Shown: piece after piece, positions 35,773 to 46,366 of the stretch | Layout of the letters: every line of letters starts with the position of its first letter | Numbering within the stretch: the first letter of the stretch is position 1 | Assembly (NCBI GenBank): GCA_002328835.1 | Contig: DCWN01000030.1 | Location: forward strand, 46,697 to 110,696 | DNA: 64,000 nt | Direction: 5' to 3' | Origin: Acidobacteria bacterium UBA2161 | Lineage (GTDB): Bacteria > Acidobacteriota > Vicinamibacteria > Vicinamibacterales > UBA823 | Made by a program: the position numbers and the translations under genes | Notes under the pieces: model-generated | Seen by the model: only the letters and a program-made list of their open reading frames with translations | Told to the model about the DNA's origin: nothing | The model's database searches: none

Positions 35773-38271
35773 ATGGCCAATCTGAGGCTCGCCCTGCGCT
35801 CGCTCCTCAAGACCCCGATCGTCACCGTCGTGGCGGCGGCCTCCCTGGCCCTCGGCATCGGGTCGAACATCGCGATCTTCTCGTTGTTCAACCAGATTCC
35901 GCTCCGCCCGCTCCCGGTCGTCGAGCCGGCGCGGCTGGTCAACCTCGAGGCGCCGGGGCCGAAGCCGGGCGGGGACAACTGCAACCAGGCGGGCGGCTGC
36001 GACGAGGTGTTCAGCTACCCGATGTTCCGCGACCTCAGGCGCGACAACACGGTCTTCGCCGAGATGGCGGGCCACCGGGCGGTCGGCGTCAACCTCGTCC
36101 ACAAGAACCAGACGTTCAACGGCGACGGGATGCAGGTGTCGGGGTCTTACTTCCCAACGCTCGGCCTCGTGCCGGCCCTGGGCCGGCTGCTCGGCCCCGA
36201 GGTCGACGAGCCGATCGGTGGGAACTCGGTCGTCGTCCTGAGTCACGACTTCTGGCGGTCCCGTCTCGACGCGAACCCCGACGTCCTGGGTGATCCGATC
36301 ACGGTCAACGGCATCCCGATGACGATCGTGGGCGTGGCGCCGCCCGGTTTCACCGGCACGACGCTCGGCGTGCGCCCGATGATCTTCGCGCCGATCACGA
36401 TGCGCGGCCAACTCAACCCGGGATTCGATGCGTTCGAGAATCGGCGTTCCTACTGGGTCTACGTCTTCGCGCGGCTGAACCCCGGCGTGTCGAGGGAGCA
36501 GGCCCGCGCCGGGATCGAGCCGCTCTACTGGGGCATCCTCCGCGACGTCGAAGCCTCGCTTCAGGTAAACATGAGCGAGCAGCGGATGGAGCGGTTCCTC
36601 AGCAAGAAGATTCCGGTAGAGGACGGTCGGCGCGGCCAGAGTTCGGTCGACGAGGAGGCCGGTGCGCCCCTGATGCTGCTCTTCGGCGTGACCGGCTTCG
36701 TCATCCTGATCGCGTGCGCCAACATCGCCAACTTGCTACTCGCCCGCTCGGCGGTACGCGCGCCGGAGATGGCGGTCCGCCTCTCCCTCGGCGCCTCACG
36801 GCGGCATCTGCTGGTACAGCTGCTGACCGAGTCGTGCTTGCTCGCGCTCATCGGCGGTGTGGCCGGCCTGGTCGTCGCTCGGTGGACGCTCAGCGTGATC
36901 GGCATGCTGCTGCCGCCCGACGCCACGCAGGCCGTCAGTCTGGCACTCGATCCGACGATGGTGATCTTCGGTGGGGCCGTGTCCATCTTGACCGGCGTCC
37001 TGTTCGGCATCTTCCCCGCAATGCACAGCACGCGCGCGGATCTGATCTCGACGTTGAAGGATCAGGCCGGCCAGCCGGGTGGCGCGCGCGCGGCCGCGAG
37101 GTTCCGGAACGGCTTGGTCATGGCCCAGTTCGCGGTGTCGATGACCTTGCTCATCGCCGCGGGCCTTTTCATCCAGAGCCTGAGTAACGTCAGCCGGATC
37201 GACCTCGGCGTCAGGACCGAGAACGTCACGACATTTCGCCTGGCGCCGGTGCTCAACGGCTACGACGACGCCCGGATGCAGTCGATCTACGAGCGTGTCG
37301 AAGCCGCCCTGGCCGCACAGCCGGGGGTGACCGGGGTCTCGGCCGCTGGCGTCGCGGTCTTCAGCGGAAGCAGCTGGGGCAACAGCGTGATGGTCGAGGG
37401 GTTCGACGCCGGCCCGGACACCGACCGGAACTCCCGGTTCAACCGGGTCGGACCGGACTACTTCCGAACGCTCGGGATCCCGGTGCTGTCGGGACGTGAA
37501 TTCACCGTCTCGGACCTGAGTGACACGCCCAGGGTCACCATCGTCAACGAGGTCTTCGCCGAGAAGTTCGGACTCGGCACCGAGGCGGTCGGGAAACGGC
37601 TCGGTCGAGGCGGCCTCGACGCCGAACTCGACATGGAGATCGTCGGACTCGTCAAGAACGCCCGCTACAACGACGTCAAGAACACGGAGCCGCCGTTGTT
37701 CTACGTACCGTACAAGCAGGAGGAGAGCGTCGGAAGTCTCACGTTCTACGCGCTGACGGAGCTCCCGCCCGACAGCCTGCTCCGCGCCATTCCGACGATG
37801 ATGGCCGAAATCGATCCCGACCTCCCCGTGAACGGCCTGATGACCTTGCCGCAACAGGTCCAGGAGAATGTCTTTCTCGACCGCTTCATCACGATCCTCT
37901 CGGCGGCGTTCGCGGTGCTGGCGACACTGCTGGCCGCGGTCGGCCTCTACGGCGTGCTCGCCTACACGGTAGCCCAGCGCACCCGCGAGATCGGCCTCAG
38001 GATGGCGCTCGGCGCCGACGCCGCTCGATTGCGCAACATGGTGCTCGGCCAGGTGGGCCGGATGATGCTGATCGGTGGCACCGTGGGGCTGGCCGCGGCC
38101 CTGGCACTCGGACGCTTCGCGCAGTCGCTGCTGTTCGAGGTCGAAGGCACCCACCCGGCCATCATCCTGACGGCGCTCGTCGGATTGAGTGCGGTGGCCC
38201 TCGCCGCGGGCTTCGTGCCCGCCCACCGGGCGTCACGGATCCATCCGATGACGGCGCTGCGCTACAAGTAG
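35773..38271 (+). CDS. ADOP-type ABC transporter permease (MacB/FtsX fold)
   Basis: An 832-residue permease with the opening LRLALRSLLKTPIVTVVAAASLALGIGSNIAIFS, shortened here, which is typical of the acidobacterial duplicated orphan permeases. It has a periplasmic MacB-like core domain after the first helix, an FtsX domain with three helices (about 300-420) and another at the C-terminus (about 705-825, LAAVGLYGVLAYTVAQRTREIGLRMALGA). No ATPase gene is next to it, fitting the orphan pattern. A periplasmic cysteine pair (DNCNQAGGCDE) is near residue 75. The exported substrate is unknown. Confidence 0.9.
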   Translation: MANLRLALRSLLKTPIVTVVAAASLALGIGSNIAIFSLFNQIPLRPLPVVEPARLVNLEAPGPKPGGDNCNQAGGCDEVFSYPMFRDLRRDNTVFAEMAGHRAVGVNLVHKNQTFNGDGMQVSGSYFPTLGLVPALGRLLGPEVDEPIGGNSVVVLSHDFWRSRLDANPDVLGDPITVNGIPMTIVGVAPPGFTGTTLGVRPMIFAPITMRGQLNPGFDAFENRRSYWVYVFARLNPGVSREQARAGIEPLYWGILRDVEASLQVNMSEQRMERFLSKKIPVEDGRRGQSSVDEEAGAPLMLLFGVTGFVILIACANIANLLLARSAVRAPEMAVRLSLGASRRHLLVQLLTESCLLALIGGVAGLVVARWTLSVIGMLLPPDATQAVSLALDPTMVIFGGAVSILTGVLFGIFPAMHSTRADLISTLKDQAGQPGGARAAARFRNGLVMAQFAVSMTLLIAAGLFIQSLSNVSRIDLGVRTENVTTFRLAPVLNGYDDARMQSIYERVEAALAAQPGVTGVSAAGVAVFSGSSWGNSVMVEGFDAGPDTDRNSRFNRVGPDYFRTLGIPVLSGREFTVSDLSDTPRVTIVNEVFAEKFGLGTEAVGKRLGRGGLDAELDMEIVGLVKNARYNDVKNTEPPLFYVPYKQEESVGSLTFYALTELPPDSLLRAIPTMMAEIDPDLPVNGLMTLPQQVQENVFLDRFITILSAAFAVLATLLAAVGLYGVLAYTVAQRTREIGLRMALGADAARLRNMVLGQVGRMMLIGGTVGLAAALALGRFAQSLLFEVEGTHPAIILTALVGLSAVALAAGFVPAHRASRIHPMTALRYK

Positions 38272-38391
38272 GACCTCGGCTTACTCGCTCCACAAGGCTG
38301 CAGCTGGATCGAGCCGGCCAACTCGCCGCGCCGGCGAGTATACTGCTGGACGTCCACCCTATTGGCACACGTCTCGTTGAGAGGTGCACCC

Positions 38392-41163
38392 ATGCGCCGT
38401 CGCTGCTTCATCATCGCCACCGGGATCCTCGCCGTTTCGATCGGCGTCGCTGCGCAGGAGCGGAGACCGCCGACCACCGCCGACTACGGCCAATGGGAGT
38501 CACTGGGCCGCGATGCGCTCCTGTCGCGCGATGGGGCGTGGCTGGCCTATCCGGTGACGCGGTCGAACCGTGAGAACGAGTTACGGGTCGCCAACACGAC
38601 GAGCGAGTCGGGCACGGTCGCGGCGTTCGGCGAAGACCCGGCGTTCTCAGCCGATTCGCGCTGGCTAGCCTACGCCATCGGGCATTCGGAAGAGACGGCG
38701 GCCGATCTGCGCGCGTCGGACGAGCCGGTCCATCGCGGTCTGGGCGTCCTCGATCTAGCGTCGATGGACGTCGAGACGATCGCGAGCGTCGCGTCGTTCG
38801 CCTTCAGTCCCGAAGGCGCGCACCTGGCCGTGCATCGCGAGCCGGCCCGCAACGACGCCGACGACGAAGACGAATCAGACGATCCGATCGGATCGGATCT
38901 GGTCGTGCGCGACCTCGACACCGGGTCCGACGTGCAGTTCGCCAATGTCGCGGAGTTCGCCTGGCAGGGCGACGGCACGCTCCTCGCCATGACGATCGCA
39001 GCAGAAGGCCGCACCGGCAACGGCATACGGATCTTCGACGCGGCCACCGGCGCGCTTCGGGCGCTCGAATCGGGCGACGCCGTATTCACCGGCCTGTCCT
39101 GGCGTGACGACGCCGACGACCTCGCCGCGCTCAGGTCGCGCTCGGAAGCCGGATTCGACGGCGACACGCACGCGATCCTCGTCTGGCGAGATCTGTCCGG
39201 AACGACGACCGAGGCCCTGGCCTACGACCTCGCCGATGGCGTCGGGTTCCCCGAGGGCTTCAGGATCGCCGCGGACCGCCGGCCGACCTGGTCGGACGAC
39301 GGCGCCGCCGTCTTCGTCGGCATCCGGACCTGGGAAGCGGACGCCAGCACAGACGAGGATGCGGACGGCGTCGAAGGCGACACAGCCGAGCCGGACGACC
39401 CCGCGGAGGTCGATGTCTGGCACGCCGACGACCGCCGGATCATTCCGATGCAGCGGGTGCAGCTACAGCGCGACCGGGCACGGAGCCTTCTATCGGTCTG
39501 GCACCTCGACGCGAACCGGTTTGTCCAGCTCGGCACCGACCTGATGGAGGAGCTGACGCTGCTCGAGGGGCAGGCGACCGCCGTCGCGCGGTACACCGAT
39601 CCCTACACGTTCACGAACATGTTCGGCCGGCGCTGGCTGGACCTCGACCTGATCGACGTCGAGACCGGCGCGCGCACCAAGGCGGTCGAGCGCGTTCGAC
39701 ATGACCACGGCGGCAGCGCTACCGGCCGATACCTGCTCTACTTCAAGGACGGAGACTTCTGGAGCTACGACGTGACCGGCGGCCAGTCGGCGAATCTGAC
39801 CGGCGACGTGCCGGCCGCGTTCGCCAACGCGGAGTTCGACTACCCGACCGAGGAGCGGCCGGCCTACGGCGTGGCCGGGTGGACGCCTGCGGACGATGCG
39901 GTCCTGCTCTACGACCGCTACGACCTCTGGCGGGTCGCGCCGGATGGATCGTCGCACGAGCGCCTGACGGACGGAGCCGAAGCCGACGTCAGATACCGAT
40001 ATCTCGACGTCGGCAACGATGACGACGTCCCCGGGATCGATCTGGGCGGACCGATCTATCTCAGCGCCTACGGACAGTGGACGAAGCAGAGCGGCTTCGC
40101 CCGGATCGTCCCGGGCGCGTCCGAACCCGAACGGCTCGTCTGGCGCGAGAGCCGCGTCTCCCGGCTGATGAAGGCGGATGCTGCCGAGCGTTTCGCCTAC
40201 GTCGCCGAGCGCTTCGACGACTCGCCCGACTTCTTCGCGGCAGGCCTGGACCTGTCGAATCCCAGGCAGATCAGCGAGACCAACCCGTTCCAGGCCGACT
40301 ACGCCTGGGGGCGATCGGAACTGGTGGACTACGCGACCCCGGCGGGCGATCGCCTTCAGGGCGCGCTCTTCTACCCCGCCGACTACGAGCCCGGCCGGCA
40401 GTATCCGATGATCGTCTACGTCTACGAACTACGGTCGCAGATGGTCCACGGCTACGTCGCGCCGTCCGAACGCAGCCCGTACAACGCCTCCGTCTTCACG
40501 AGTCAGGGCTACTTCGTCCTCCAGCCCGACATCATCTATCGCGACCGCGACCCGGGTGTGTCGGCAACCGAGTGCGTCGAGGCGGCCGTCGCCGAGGTGC
40601 TCGAGACGGGCCTCGTCGATCCCGCGCGGGTCGGCCTCGTCGGACACTCCTGGGGCGGCTACGAAACCGCGTTCATCCCGACGCAGACCGACACGTTCGC
40701 CGCGGCGATCGCCGGCGCGCCGCTCACCAACTTCTTCAGCATGTTCGGCACGATCCACTGGAACCAGGGGATGCCCGAGTCGTCCCACTTCGAGACCGGC
40801 CAGGCCCGGATGGACGTCCCCTACTGGGATGACATGGAGGCCTACTTCCGGAACTCGCCGGTGATGTTCATCACCGACCTCGAGACGCCGATGCTCCTGG
40901 CGTTCGGCGATGCCGACGGCACAGTCGACTGGCATCAGGGCGTCGAGATGTACAACTACGCCCGTCGCGCCGGCAAGGAGGTCGTCATGCTGGTCTACGC
41001 CGACGAGAATCACAGCCTCCGCCAGAAGCCGAACCAGATCGACTACCACCACCGGGTGCTGGACTGGTTCGCACACTACCTCAAGGGGGAGGACGCACCG
41101 GCGTGGATCACCAAGGGTGTGAGCGTCCTCGATCGGGAGCGGGAGCTGGAAGAACGGAAGTGA
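38392..41163 (+). CDS. S9-family prolyl-oligopeptidase-type peptidase, secreted
   Basis: 923 residues from ATG 38392 (MRRRCFIIATGILAVSIGVAAQ signal peptide; GAGAGG before it); the earlier ATG at 38362 adds a non-hydrophobic lead. A long N-terminal beta-propeller-like region (about 25-650) contains acidic stretches. It is followed by an alpha/beta hydrolase domain whose triad is visible: S753 in VGHSWGGYE, D842 in GDADGTVDW and H874 in ADENHSLRQ. S9 enzymes cleave short peptides after proline or other residues; this branch is common in Acidobacteriota. It is a lone gene after the ADOP permease. Confidence 0.88.
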   Translation: MRRRCFIIATGILAVSIGVAAQERRPPTTADYGQWESLGRDALLSRDGAWLAYPVTRSNRENELRVANTTSESGTVAAFGEDPAFSADSRWLAYAIGHSEETAADLRASDEPVHRGLGVLDLASMDVETIASVASFAFSPEGAHLAVHREPARNDADDEDESDDPIGSDLVVRDLDTGSDVQFANVAEFAWQGDGTLLAMTIAAEGRTGNGIRIFDAATGALRALESGDAVFTGLSWRDDADDLAALRSRSEAGFDGDTHAILVWRDLSGTTTEALAYDLADGVGFPEGFRIAADRRPTWSDDGAAVFVGIRTWEADASTDEDADGVEGDTAEPDDPAEVDVWHADDRRIIPMQRVQLQRDRARSLLSVWHLDANRFVQLGTDLMEELTLLEGQATAVARYTDPYTFTNMFGRRWLDLDLIDVETGARTKAVERVRHDHGGSATGRYLLYFKDGDFWSYDVTGGQSANLTGDVPAAFANAEFDYPTEERPAYGVAGWTPADDAVLLYDRYDLWRVAPDGSSHERLTDGAEADVRYRYLDVGNDDDVPGIDLGGPIYLSAYGQWTKQSGFARIVPGASEPERLVWRESRVSRLMKADAAERFAYVAERFDDSPDFFAAGLDLSNPRQISETNPFQADYAWGRSELVDYATPAGDRLQGALFYPADYEPGRQYPMIVYVYELRSQMVHGYVAPSERSPYNASVFTSQGYFVLQPDIIYRDRDPGVSATECVEAAVAEVLETGLVDPARVGLVGHSWGGYETAFIPTQTDTFAAAIAGAPLTNFFSMFGTIHWNQGMPESSHFETGQARMDVPYWDDMEAYFRNSPVMFITDLETPMLLAFGDADGTVDWHQGVEMYNYARRAGKEVVMLVYADENHSLRQKPNQIDYHHRVLDWFAHYLKGEDAPAWITKGVSVLDRERELEERK

Positions 41164-41181
41164 CGGGTTCGCCGGTACGCC

Positions 41182-41634
41182 CTACCGCTGCAGCAGGCTG
41201 ATCCCGATCACGGTGCCGCCATCGGGGTCGACGCGAACGGTGAGCTGAAAGGTCAGGTCGTCCTTCGTGAACGCCCGGATGATGAGCTGGCCGCCCGCCA
41301 TCCGGTTCGGCGGCGCCGACCAGCCGTCGGCCACGAGCCCTTCCTCGTAGAAGGCCGCGGCGTCGGCCACCGATTCGACCGTCTCGAGGCTCAACCTCAG
41401 ACCATCGCGAAGCGACGTCGTCTGCCGCCCGGTGTCGACCAGCTCGGCATCGGGATACTCCGGCAGGCCGAGGTCTCGGTAGGCACCAGGATACGTCGAC
41501 GCGGATGGCGCGGCGCTCGATTCTGGCGCGCCGGGTGCGCCAGCCGGGTCGGCGTCGGGCCCCGAACTTCCGCCACAGGCCGCCATCGGAACCGACAGCA
41601 CGAGCGCAAGGCTCGCAAGGCCGTTCAGTCTCAT
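41182..41634 (-). CDS. Small lipoprotein of unknown function
   Basis: 150 residues from ATG 41634, which overlaps the TPR stop as ATGA. The longer frame reads back into the TPR gene. The signal peptide ends in the lipobox MAAC, followed by a low-complexity A/P/S/D linker (about 20-46). A compact domain with YPDAELVDTGRQT, then AAAFYEEGLVADGW follows, a pattern seen in secreted proteins that hold a small alpha/beta unit. No catalytic motif. Last gene of the lactate-permease operon. Confidence 0.6.
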   Translation of the reverse strand: MRLNGLASLALVLSVPMAACGGSSGPDADPAGAPGAPESSAAPSASTYPGAYRDLGLPEYPDAELVDTGRQTTSLRDGLRLSLETVESVADAAAFYEEGLVADGWSAPPNRMAGGQLIIRAFTKDDLTFQLTVRVDPDGGTVIGISLLQR

Positions 41635-43016
41635 CGATCGGTCTCTCCTTCCCGGTCCAGCGCCGCTAGTGCCTGGGTCGCGCCCGGGTGAGACGGCCAC
41701 CGCTCCAACAAGAGCCGCAACTCGTCCCTCGCTTCGACCGACCGGCCCGCCTCGCGCAGAATCGACGCCAGCGAGTAATGGAAGCTGACGGTATTCGGCG
41801 ACAGCGTCATCGACCGGCGCACATGCCGGATCGCCTCCTCGAACCGGCCGGCTGCCGCGGCGGCGAGGCCGAGGTTCTTGTGGCCGGCGGCCTGTTCGGG
41901 ATCCAGCTCGACAGCCCTGCGGAGGACGACCTCGGCCTCGGCCGGCCGGTTCTCCCTGAGCAGCATCTCCCCCAGCCCGACGTGGGCCACGGCATGATCT
42001 GGCGCCAGCGAGACGGCGGTTTCGAACGCCTGCCGCGCCTGCGCGACATCAGGGGCGTACCGCCCGAGCAGCACGTAGATCTCCGGGTTCTCGGGCTCGA
42101 GTTGCCGGGCACGCTCGAAGGCGCGCTGTGCCAGCACGGTGCGGCCCGCCTCGGACCATCGCGAGACGCGCAGCAACAGCGACGCGACGTCGTAGCTCTG
42201 ATCCATGAGGTCGTCGACCCAGGGATCCGGCGCGGGTGCGAACGGCCGGCCGCGGTCGGCCCGGGCCAACGCCGCCTCGCGCTGGGCCGCCCGCCCTAAC
42301 TGCGCGTGGACCGTGGCCAGGAGGCGGTAGACCGTATCGAAGCCGTCGGCGGTGCCGGCCTCCACCAGATGTTCCTCGGCCGCCTCCCACGCCTCCGCGT
42401 CCAGCGCGATCCGTGCCAGGCCGAGGTGGGCATAGGCATCGCCGTCGACGAGCGCCAATCGCTGCTCGTAAGCATCGCGCGCCGGTTCCACCAGCCCCTC
42501 GGTGAACCGGGCATCAGCAAGGCGCAGCCACGCGGGTGCGTAGCCTGGCGCGAGGTCGACCGCCCGCTCCAGCAACTCGATCTCGGCGCGGCTATCGCCG
42601 CGCGACCGGTGGACGCTGGCCAGCAGGTGCGGCCATCGCGGGGCCGTCGCGTCACGCCCGATGGCCAACTCGTAGCTGCGTGCCGCGCGATCGAGGAAAT
42701 TGTTCGCCTGGTAGAGCTGCCCGAGGCGCCCAGCCGCATCACCCGCCGCCTCCAAATCGCCCGACAGCGCGTCGCGAAGGCTGCGGTCCGCTGTTAAGAG
42801 GGCCGCCCCGACTGCCCCCGGCAGCTCGACGGTGGGAGGCAGATCGGGAACCTCGGTCGCCAACTCCGCCGTCTGCTCCGCGCGCGACAGCAGCCTCGAC
42901 GTCCCCCACGCCGCCGCGCCCGCGAGGCCGACCAGCGCCGTCAGCGCGACCACCCGGATCGGGATTCGAGTCCCGCCCGACGGCGCGTCACCGGATCGGT
43001 CGCTGCGCTGACCCAT
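41631..43016 (-). CDS. Membrane-anchored TPR protein
   Basis: A 461-residue protein: one N-terminal membrane helix (about 20-40, VVALTALVGLAGAAAWGTSRLL), then TPR repeats to the end (YELAIGRD..P, ERAVDLAPGYAPAWLRLADARF, RRAVELDPEQAAGHKNLGLAAAAAGRFEEAI). TPRs mediate protein-protein contacts. It follows the permease gene by nine bases and overlaps the lipoprotein gene by four, so the three form an operon. Confidence 0.85.
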   Translation of the reverse strand: MGQRSDRSGDAPSGGTRIPIRVVALTALVGLAGAAAWGTSRLLSRAEQTAELATEVPDLPPTVELPGAVGAALLTADRSLRDALSGDLEAAGDAAGRLGQLYQANNFLDRAARSYELAIGRDATAPRWPHLLASVHRSRGDSRAEIELLERAVDLAPGYAPAWLRLADARFTEGLVEPARDAYEQRLALVDGDAYAHLGLARIALDAEAWEAAEEHLVEAGTADGFDTVYRLLATVHAQLGRAAQREAALARADRGRPFAPAPDPWVDDLMDQSYDVASLLLRVSRWSEAGRTVLAQRAFERARQLEPENPEIYVLLGRYAPDVAQARQAFETAVSLAPDHAVAHVGLGEMLLRENRPAEAEVVLRRAVELDPEQAAGHKNLGLAAAAAGRFEEAIRHVRRSMTLSPNTVSFHYSLASILREAGRSVEARDELRLLLERWPSHPGATQALAALDREGETDR

Positions 43017-43025
43017 GCCGCTCGC

Positions 43026-44798
43026 CTATCCGGGCTGCCCCCCGTGGCGCGCGACCATGTAGACGGCCCCCGCCACGATGCCGGCGACGACGACCGTCCC
43101 GGCGTTCACGATCCCGGTTTGGCCATACCAGACGAGCACGTATCCGAGCGCGCCCGGCAGCAACGCATAGTAGATGAACGGCACGATCGTGAGGCGGATG
43201 ACGGCGCCTTCACGGCCGAGCAACCCAACGACGGCCGAGGCCGCCACAACGTTGTGGACGCAGATCATGTTACCAGCCGCGCCGCCGACCGCCTGCAGCG
43301 CGACGATCCAGGTCGGATCGACCCCGATTCGCTGGCCCATGTCGAACTGGAACAGCGAAAACATCATGTTGCTCACGGTATTGCTGCCCGCCACGGCGGC
43401 GCCGATCCCGCCGATGAACGGTGCCACGATCGGCCACGCGCCACCCACCAGCGCCGCCACGCCGTCGGCCAGCGCGATCGGCATCCGCTCGTAGCCGGCG
43501 GCGCCGCCCTGGCTGTTGATGAACACCTGAACCATCGGCACGGTGAAGACCAGCGCGACCGAGGCGGCCGCGGTGACCCGTAGCGATGTCGTCCACGACG
43601 TCTTGTAGGACGCCGTCGGAATCTGGTGCAGGCTCCAGGTGGCCAGCGACGCCACGATGAAGATCGTTCCTGGCAGGAAGAGCGGCTGCACACTGGCGGA
43701 GACGTCCGTGCCGAGGATGTTGGGCCAGCTGATCGTCCAGGCCTGGAGCCAGCCGCCGAACGGCAATCCGCGTAGCCGCGTGGCGAGCAAGAGCGCCGCG
43801 ACGATCACGTAAGGCGACCAGGCGCGAATCAGGCTCATCGAGCCGCTGGCGTGCGCGACGTCCTTCGGTTGAATCGAGCCGGTCCAGTGCGGTGGCCACT
43901 CGTCCCGCGGGCCGAACTCCCACGCATCCTCTGGCTTCGGCACCAGGATCCCGCGGCGCGCGGCCGTGACGACGACCGCCAAGCCCACGAGGCTGCCGAG
44001 CAGCGCCGGAAACTCCGGACCGAGCAGATACGCGGCCACGACGTAGGGGATCGTCATCGCCAACGCCGCGAACAGCGCAAACCGCCAGACGCGGAGGCCC
44101 TCGGCCAGCAACCGGTTCGGCCCGAAGAAGCGGGTCATCGCCGAGACCAGGATGAGCGGGACGAGTGTCCCGGCGACGGCGTGCAACACGGCCACCTTCA
44201 ACCCGAGGAACGCCAGGAAGTCATTCCACTCGGCGTAGCCCAACTGCGCCGCATACACCTGAAGCGCCGGGTCTGCCGACAACCCGGTGTTCACGCCGAC
44301 AAGAATCGGCGTACCGGCCGCGCCGAAGCTCACCGGCGTGCTCTGGATGATCATGCCCGCCGTGACCGCCGCCATACCGGGGAAGCCCAATCCCACCAGG
44401 AGCGGCACCGCGACCGCCGCCGGAGTTCCGAATCCTGCCGACCCTTCAATGAACGCACCGAAGAGCCAGGCGATGATGATCACCTGGACCCGCCGGTCGG
44501 GCGTGATGTCGGTGAACCCTTGGCGGATGGTTCTGAGCGCGCCGCTCTCCTGCAGCGTGTTCAGCAGCAGGATGGCGCCGAAGATGATGTACAGCAGCGT
44601 GAGCGCGACGATCAGCCCGTTGATCGATGCGGCCACGACCTGCACCGCCGGTACCTGCCACACGGCCAGCGCGAGGCCGATGGCGACGGCGAGCGACAGC
44701 GGCATGGCGCGGCTCGCCGGCCAGCGCAGGCCCACGAGGAAGACCGCCACGGTGATGATTGGCAGCAGCGACAGCACCGCAAGGATCGTGACGCTCAT
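43026..44798 (-). CDS. L-lactate permease family transporter (LctP-like)
   Basis: A 590-residue inner-membrane protein with 12 or more helices. Landmarks of the LctP family are present: GAFIEGSAGFGTPAAVAVPLLVGLGF, shortened here to the invariant EGSAGFGTPAA (near 115-130), STPVSFGAAGTPILVGVN and a C-terminal GSNTVSNMMFSLFQF plus ICVHNVVAASAVVG. The family imports lactate or glycolate with protons. It is divergent from the sugar dehydrogenase and first of a three-gene operon. AGGCGG is before the ATG. Confidence 0.9.
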   Translation of the reverse strand: MSVTILAVLSLLPIITVAVFLVGLRWPASRAMPLSLAVAIGLALAVWQVPAVQVVAASINGLIVALTLLYIIFGAILLLNTLQESGALRTIRQGFTDITPDRRVQVIIIAWLFGAFIEGSAGFGTPAAVAVPLLVGLGFPGMAAVTAGMIIQSTPVSFGAAGTPILVGVNTGLSADPALQVYAAQLGYAEWNDFLAFLGLKVAVLHAVAGTLVPLILVSAMTRFFGPNRLLAEGLRVWRFALFAALAMTIPYVVAAYLLGPEFPALLGSLVGLAVVVTAARRGILVPKPEDAWEFGPRDEWPPHWTGSIQPKDVAHASGSMSLIRAWSPYVIVAALLLATRLRGLPFGGWLQAWTISWPNILGTDVSASVQPLFLPGTIFIVASLATWSLHQIPTASYKTSWTTSLRVTAAASVALVFTVPMVQVFINSQGGAAGYERMPIALADGVAALVGGAWPIVAPFIGGIGAAVAGSNTVSNMMFSLFQFDMGQRIGVDPTWIVALQAVGGAAGNMICVHNVVAASAVVGLLGREGAVIRLTIVPFIYYALLPGALGYVLVWYGQTGIVNAGTVVVAGIVAGAVYMVARHGGQPG

Positions 44799-44941
44799 CG
44801 GTGCCGCCTATCATACTGACTCCGACCGTCTCTCGCTCGGGCGGTCCAGCGCGGTCGGAGCGGCTCGGAGTCTGATATAACGGGCATGGTCAGCGTCCTC
44901 GGAGCGCCGATCAACGCCCGCTGACCGTGGGGGAACAACCG

Positions 44942-46345
44942 ATGGTAAGAAGCTGCGTGTGCGTCATCCCGGCGATCCTGGTCGCCGCCGCCGCGACCGC
45001 CCAGACGACCGACGACCCGTTCGCGACACCGATCGGCGCCGGACGACCTGCGATCGAAGTGAACGTCGTCGAATTTGCCACGCTGCCGGGTAGCAGCGAC
45101 GAGCCAGCTCGACCGATGCTCCTGGTCGACGAACCTGGCACGGGACGCCTGTTCGTCAACGACATGCGCGGCGCACTCTACAGCGTGAGCTACGACGGTG
45201 AGCGCGTGAACCGCTATCTCGACCACGAGGCCGCATCCTGGGCCGTGGGTGTCCACGGCGGGCGCGGCGAACGCGGGTTCCAGAGCTTCGCCTTCCATCC
45301 CCAGTTCGCCGAGGCGGGCACGCCGGGCTTCGGCAAGCTCTATACCTACGTCGACGTCGCCGATACGGCGCCCACGGCCGACTTCGTGTCCGGCGGCGGC
45401 AACGACGCGCACGACACCTTGCTCCTCGAGTGGACGGCCGAGAATCCTGGGGCCGCCACGTACGACGGCGGGCCGCCGCGCGAACTGCTGCGGGTCGAGC
45501 AGCCCTTCGGCAATCACAACGGCGGACAGATCGGGTTCAATCCGGTGGCCGGACCCGGCGACGCCGATTTCGGCCTGCTCTACGTTGGCTCCGCGGACGG
45601 CGGCAGCGGCGGCGACCCGATGGACCTCTCGCAGAACCTCGAGTCGATCTTCGGCAAGATTCTTCGGATCGATCCGCTCGGGTCAGACAGCGCGAACGGA
45701 CAGTACGGGATTCCGGCTGACAATCCGTTCACCGGCAGCGAGGCCGCGCTGGGCGAGATCTACGCCTACGGTCTCCGTAATCCGCAGCGATTCGCCTGGG
45801 ATCCGGTGAACGGCAACATGTTCGTGGCGGACATCGGCCAGAACATCGTCGAGGAAGTCAGCCAGGTCACCTCGGGCGGCAACCTCGGCTGGAACGACTG
45901 GGAGGGCAGCTATCGCTTCATCAGCCGGCAGGAGGTCAGCAGCGAGAATCCGCGTGGAGAGGCCGGGCTCGTCTACCCGGTCGTCGAGTACGGTCAGCTC
46001 GACCCGCTGCTGCAGCGCAGCTCGGCATCGACCGGGATCGAGGTCTACCGTGGCACCGCGATCCGCCAGTTGGCGAATCTCGTCCTCTTCGGTGACAACC
46101 CGAGTGGCGAGCTGTTCGCGTTTTCCGCCGACGACCTCCCCGAGGGCGGTCAGGCCGACATCCTGCGGATCCTGCTCGATGCCGGGAACGGCCCGCAGAA
46201 ACTGCTGGATCTGATCAACGAGAAGAACGCGATGCAGGGGCGGGAGCCAGCGACACGCGCCGACATGCGCCTCGGGCGTGGCCCGGACAACCAGATCTTC
46301 GTCCTGAACAAGCAGGACGACACGATCCGCCTCCTCGTACCGTAG
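44942..46345 (+). CDS. Secreted PQQ-dependent aldose dehydrogenase-like protein
   Basis: 467 residues from ATG 44942, preceded by GGGGGA; a GTG at 44927 would give an N-terminal tail without function. Signal peptide about 1-22. The body is the six-bladed propeller of soluble glucose/sorbosone dehydrogenases: HEAASWAVGVHGGRGERGFQSFAFHP, shortened to GERGFQSFAFHP, NHNGGQIGFNP, YAYGLRNPQRFAWDP and VADIGQNIVEEVS, which match the PQQ-binding family (YliI/Asd type). It would oxidise aldose sugars at C1 in the periplasm; no pqq genes are seen here. Confidence 0.85.
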   Translation: MVRSCVCVIPAILVAAAATAQTTDDPFATPIGAGRPAIEVNVVEFATLPGSSDEPARPMLLVDEPGTGRLFVNDMRGALYSVSYDGERVNRYLDHEAASWAVGVHGGRGERGFQSFAFHPQFAEAGTPGFGKLYTYVDVADTAPTADFVSGGGNDAHDTLLLEWTAENPGAATYDGGPPRELLRVEQPFGNHNGGQIGFNPVAGPGDADFGLLYVGSADGGSGGDPMDLSQNLESIFGKILRIDPLGSDSANGQYGIPADNPFTGSEAALGEIYAYGLRNPQRFAWDPVNGNMFVADIGQNIVEEVSQVTSGGNLGWNDWEGSYRFISRQEVSSENPRGEAGLVYPVVEYGQLDPLLQRSSASTGIEVYRGTAIRQLANLVLFGDNPSGELFAFSADDLPEGGQADILRILLDAGNGPQKLLDLINEKNAMQGREPATRADMRLGRGPDNQIFVLNKQDDTIRLLVP

Positions 46346-46366
46346 GGCTTGCTACGCGATTGAGGG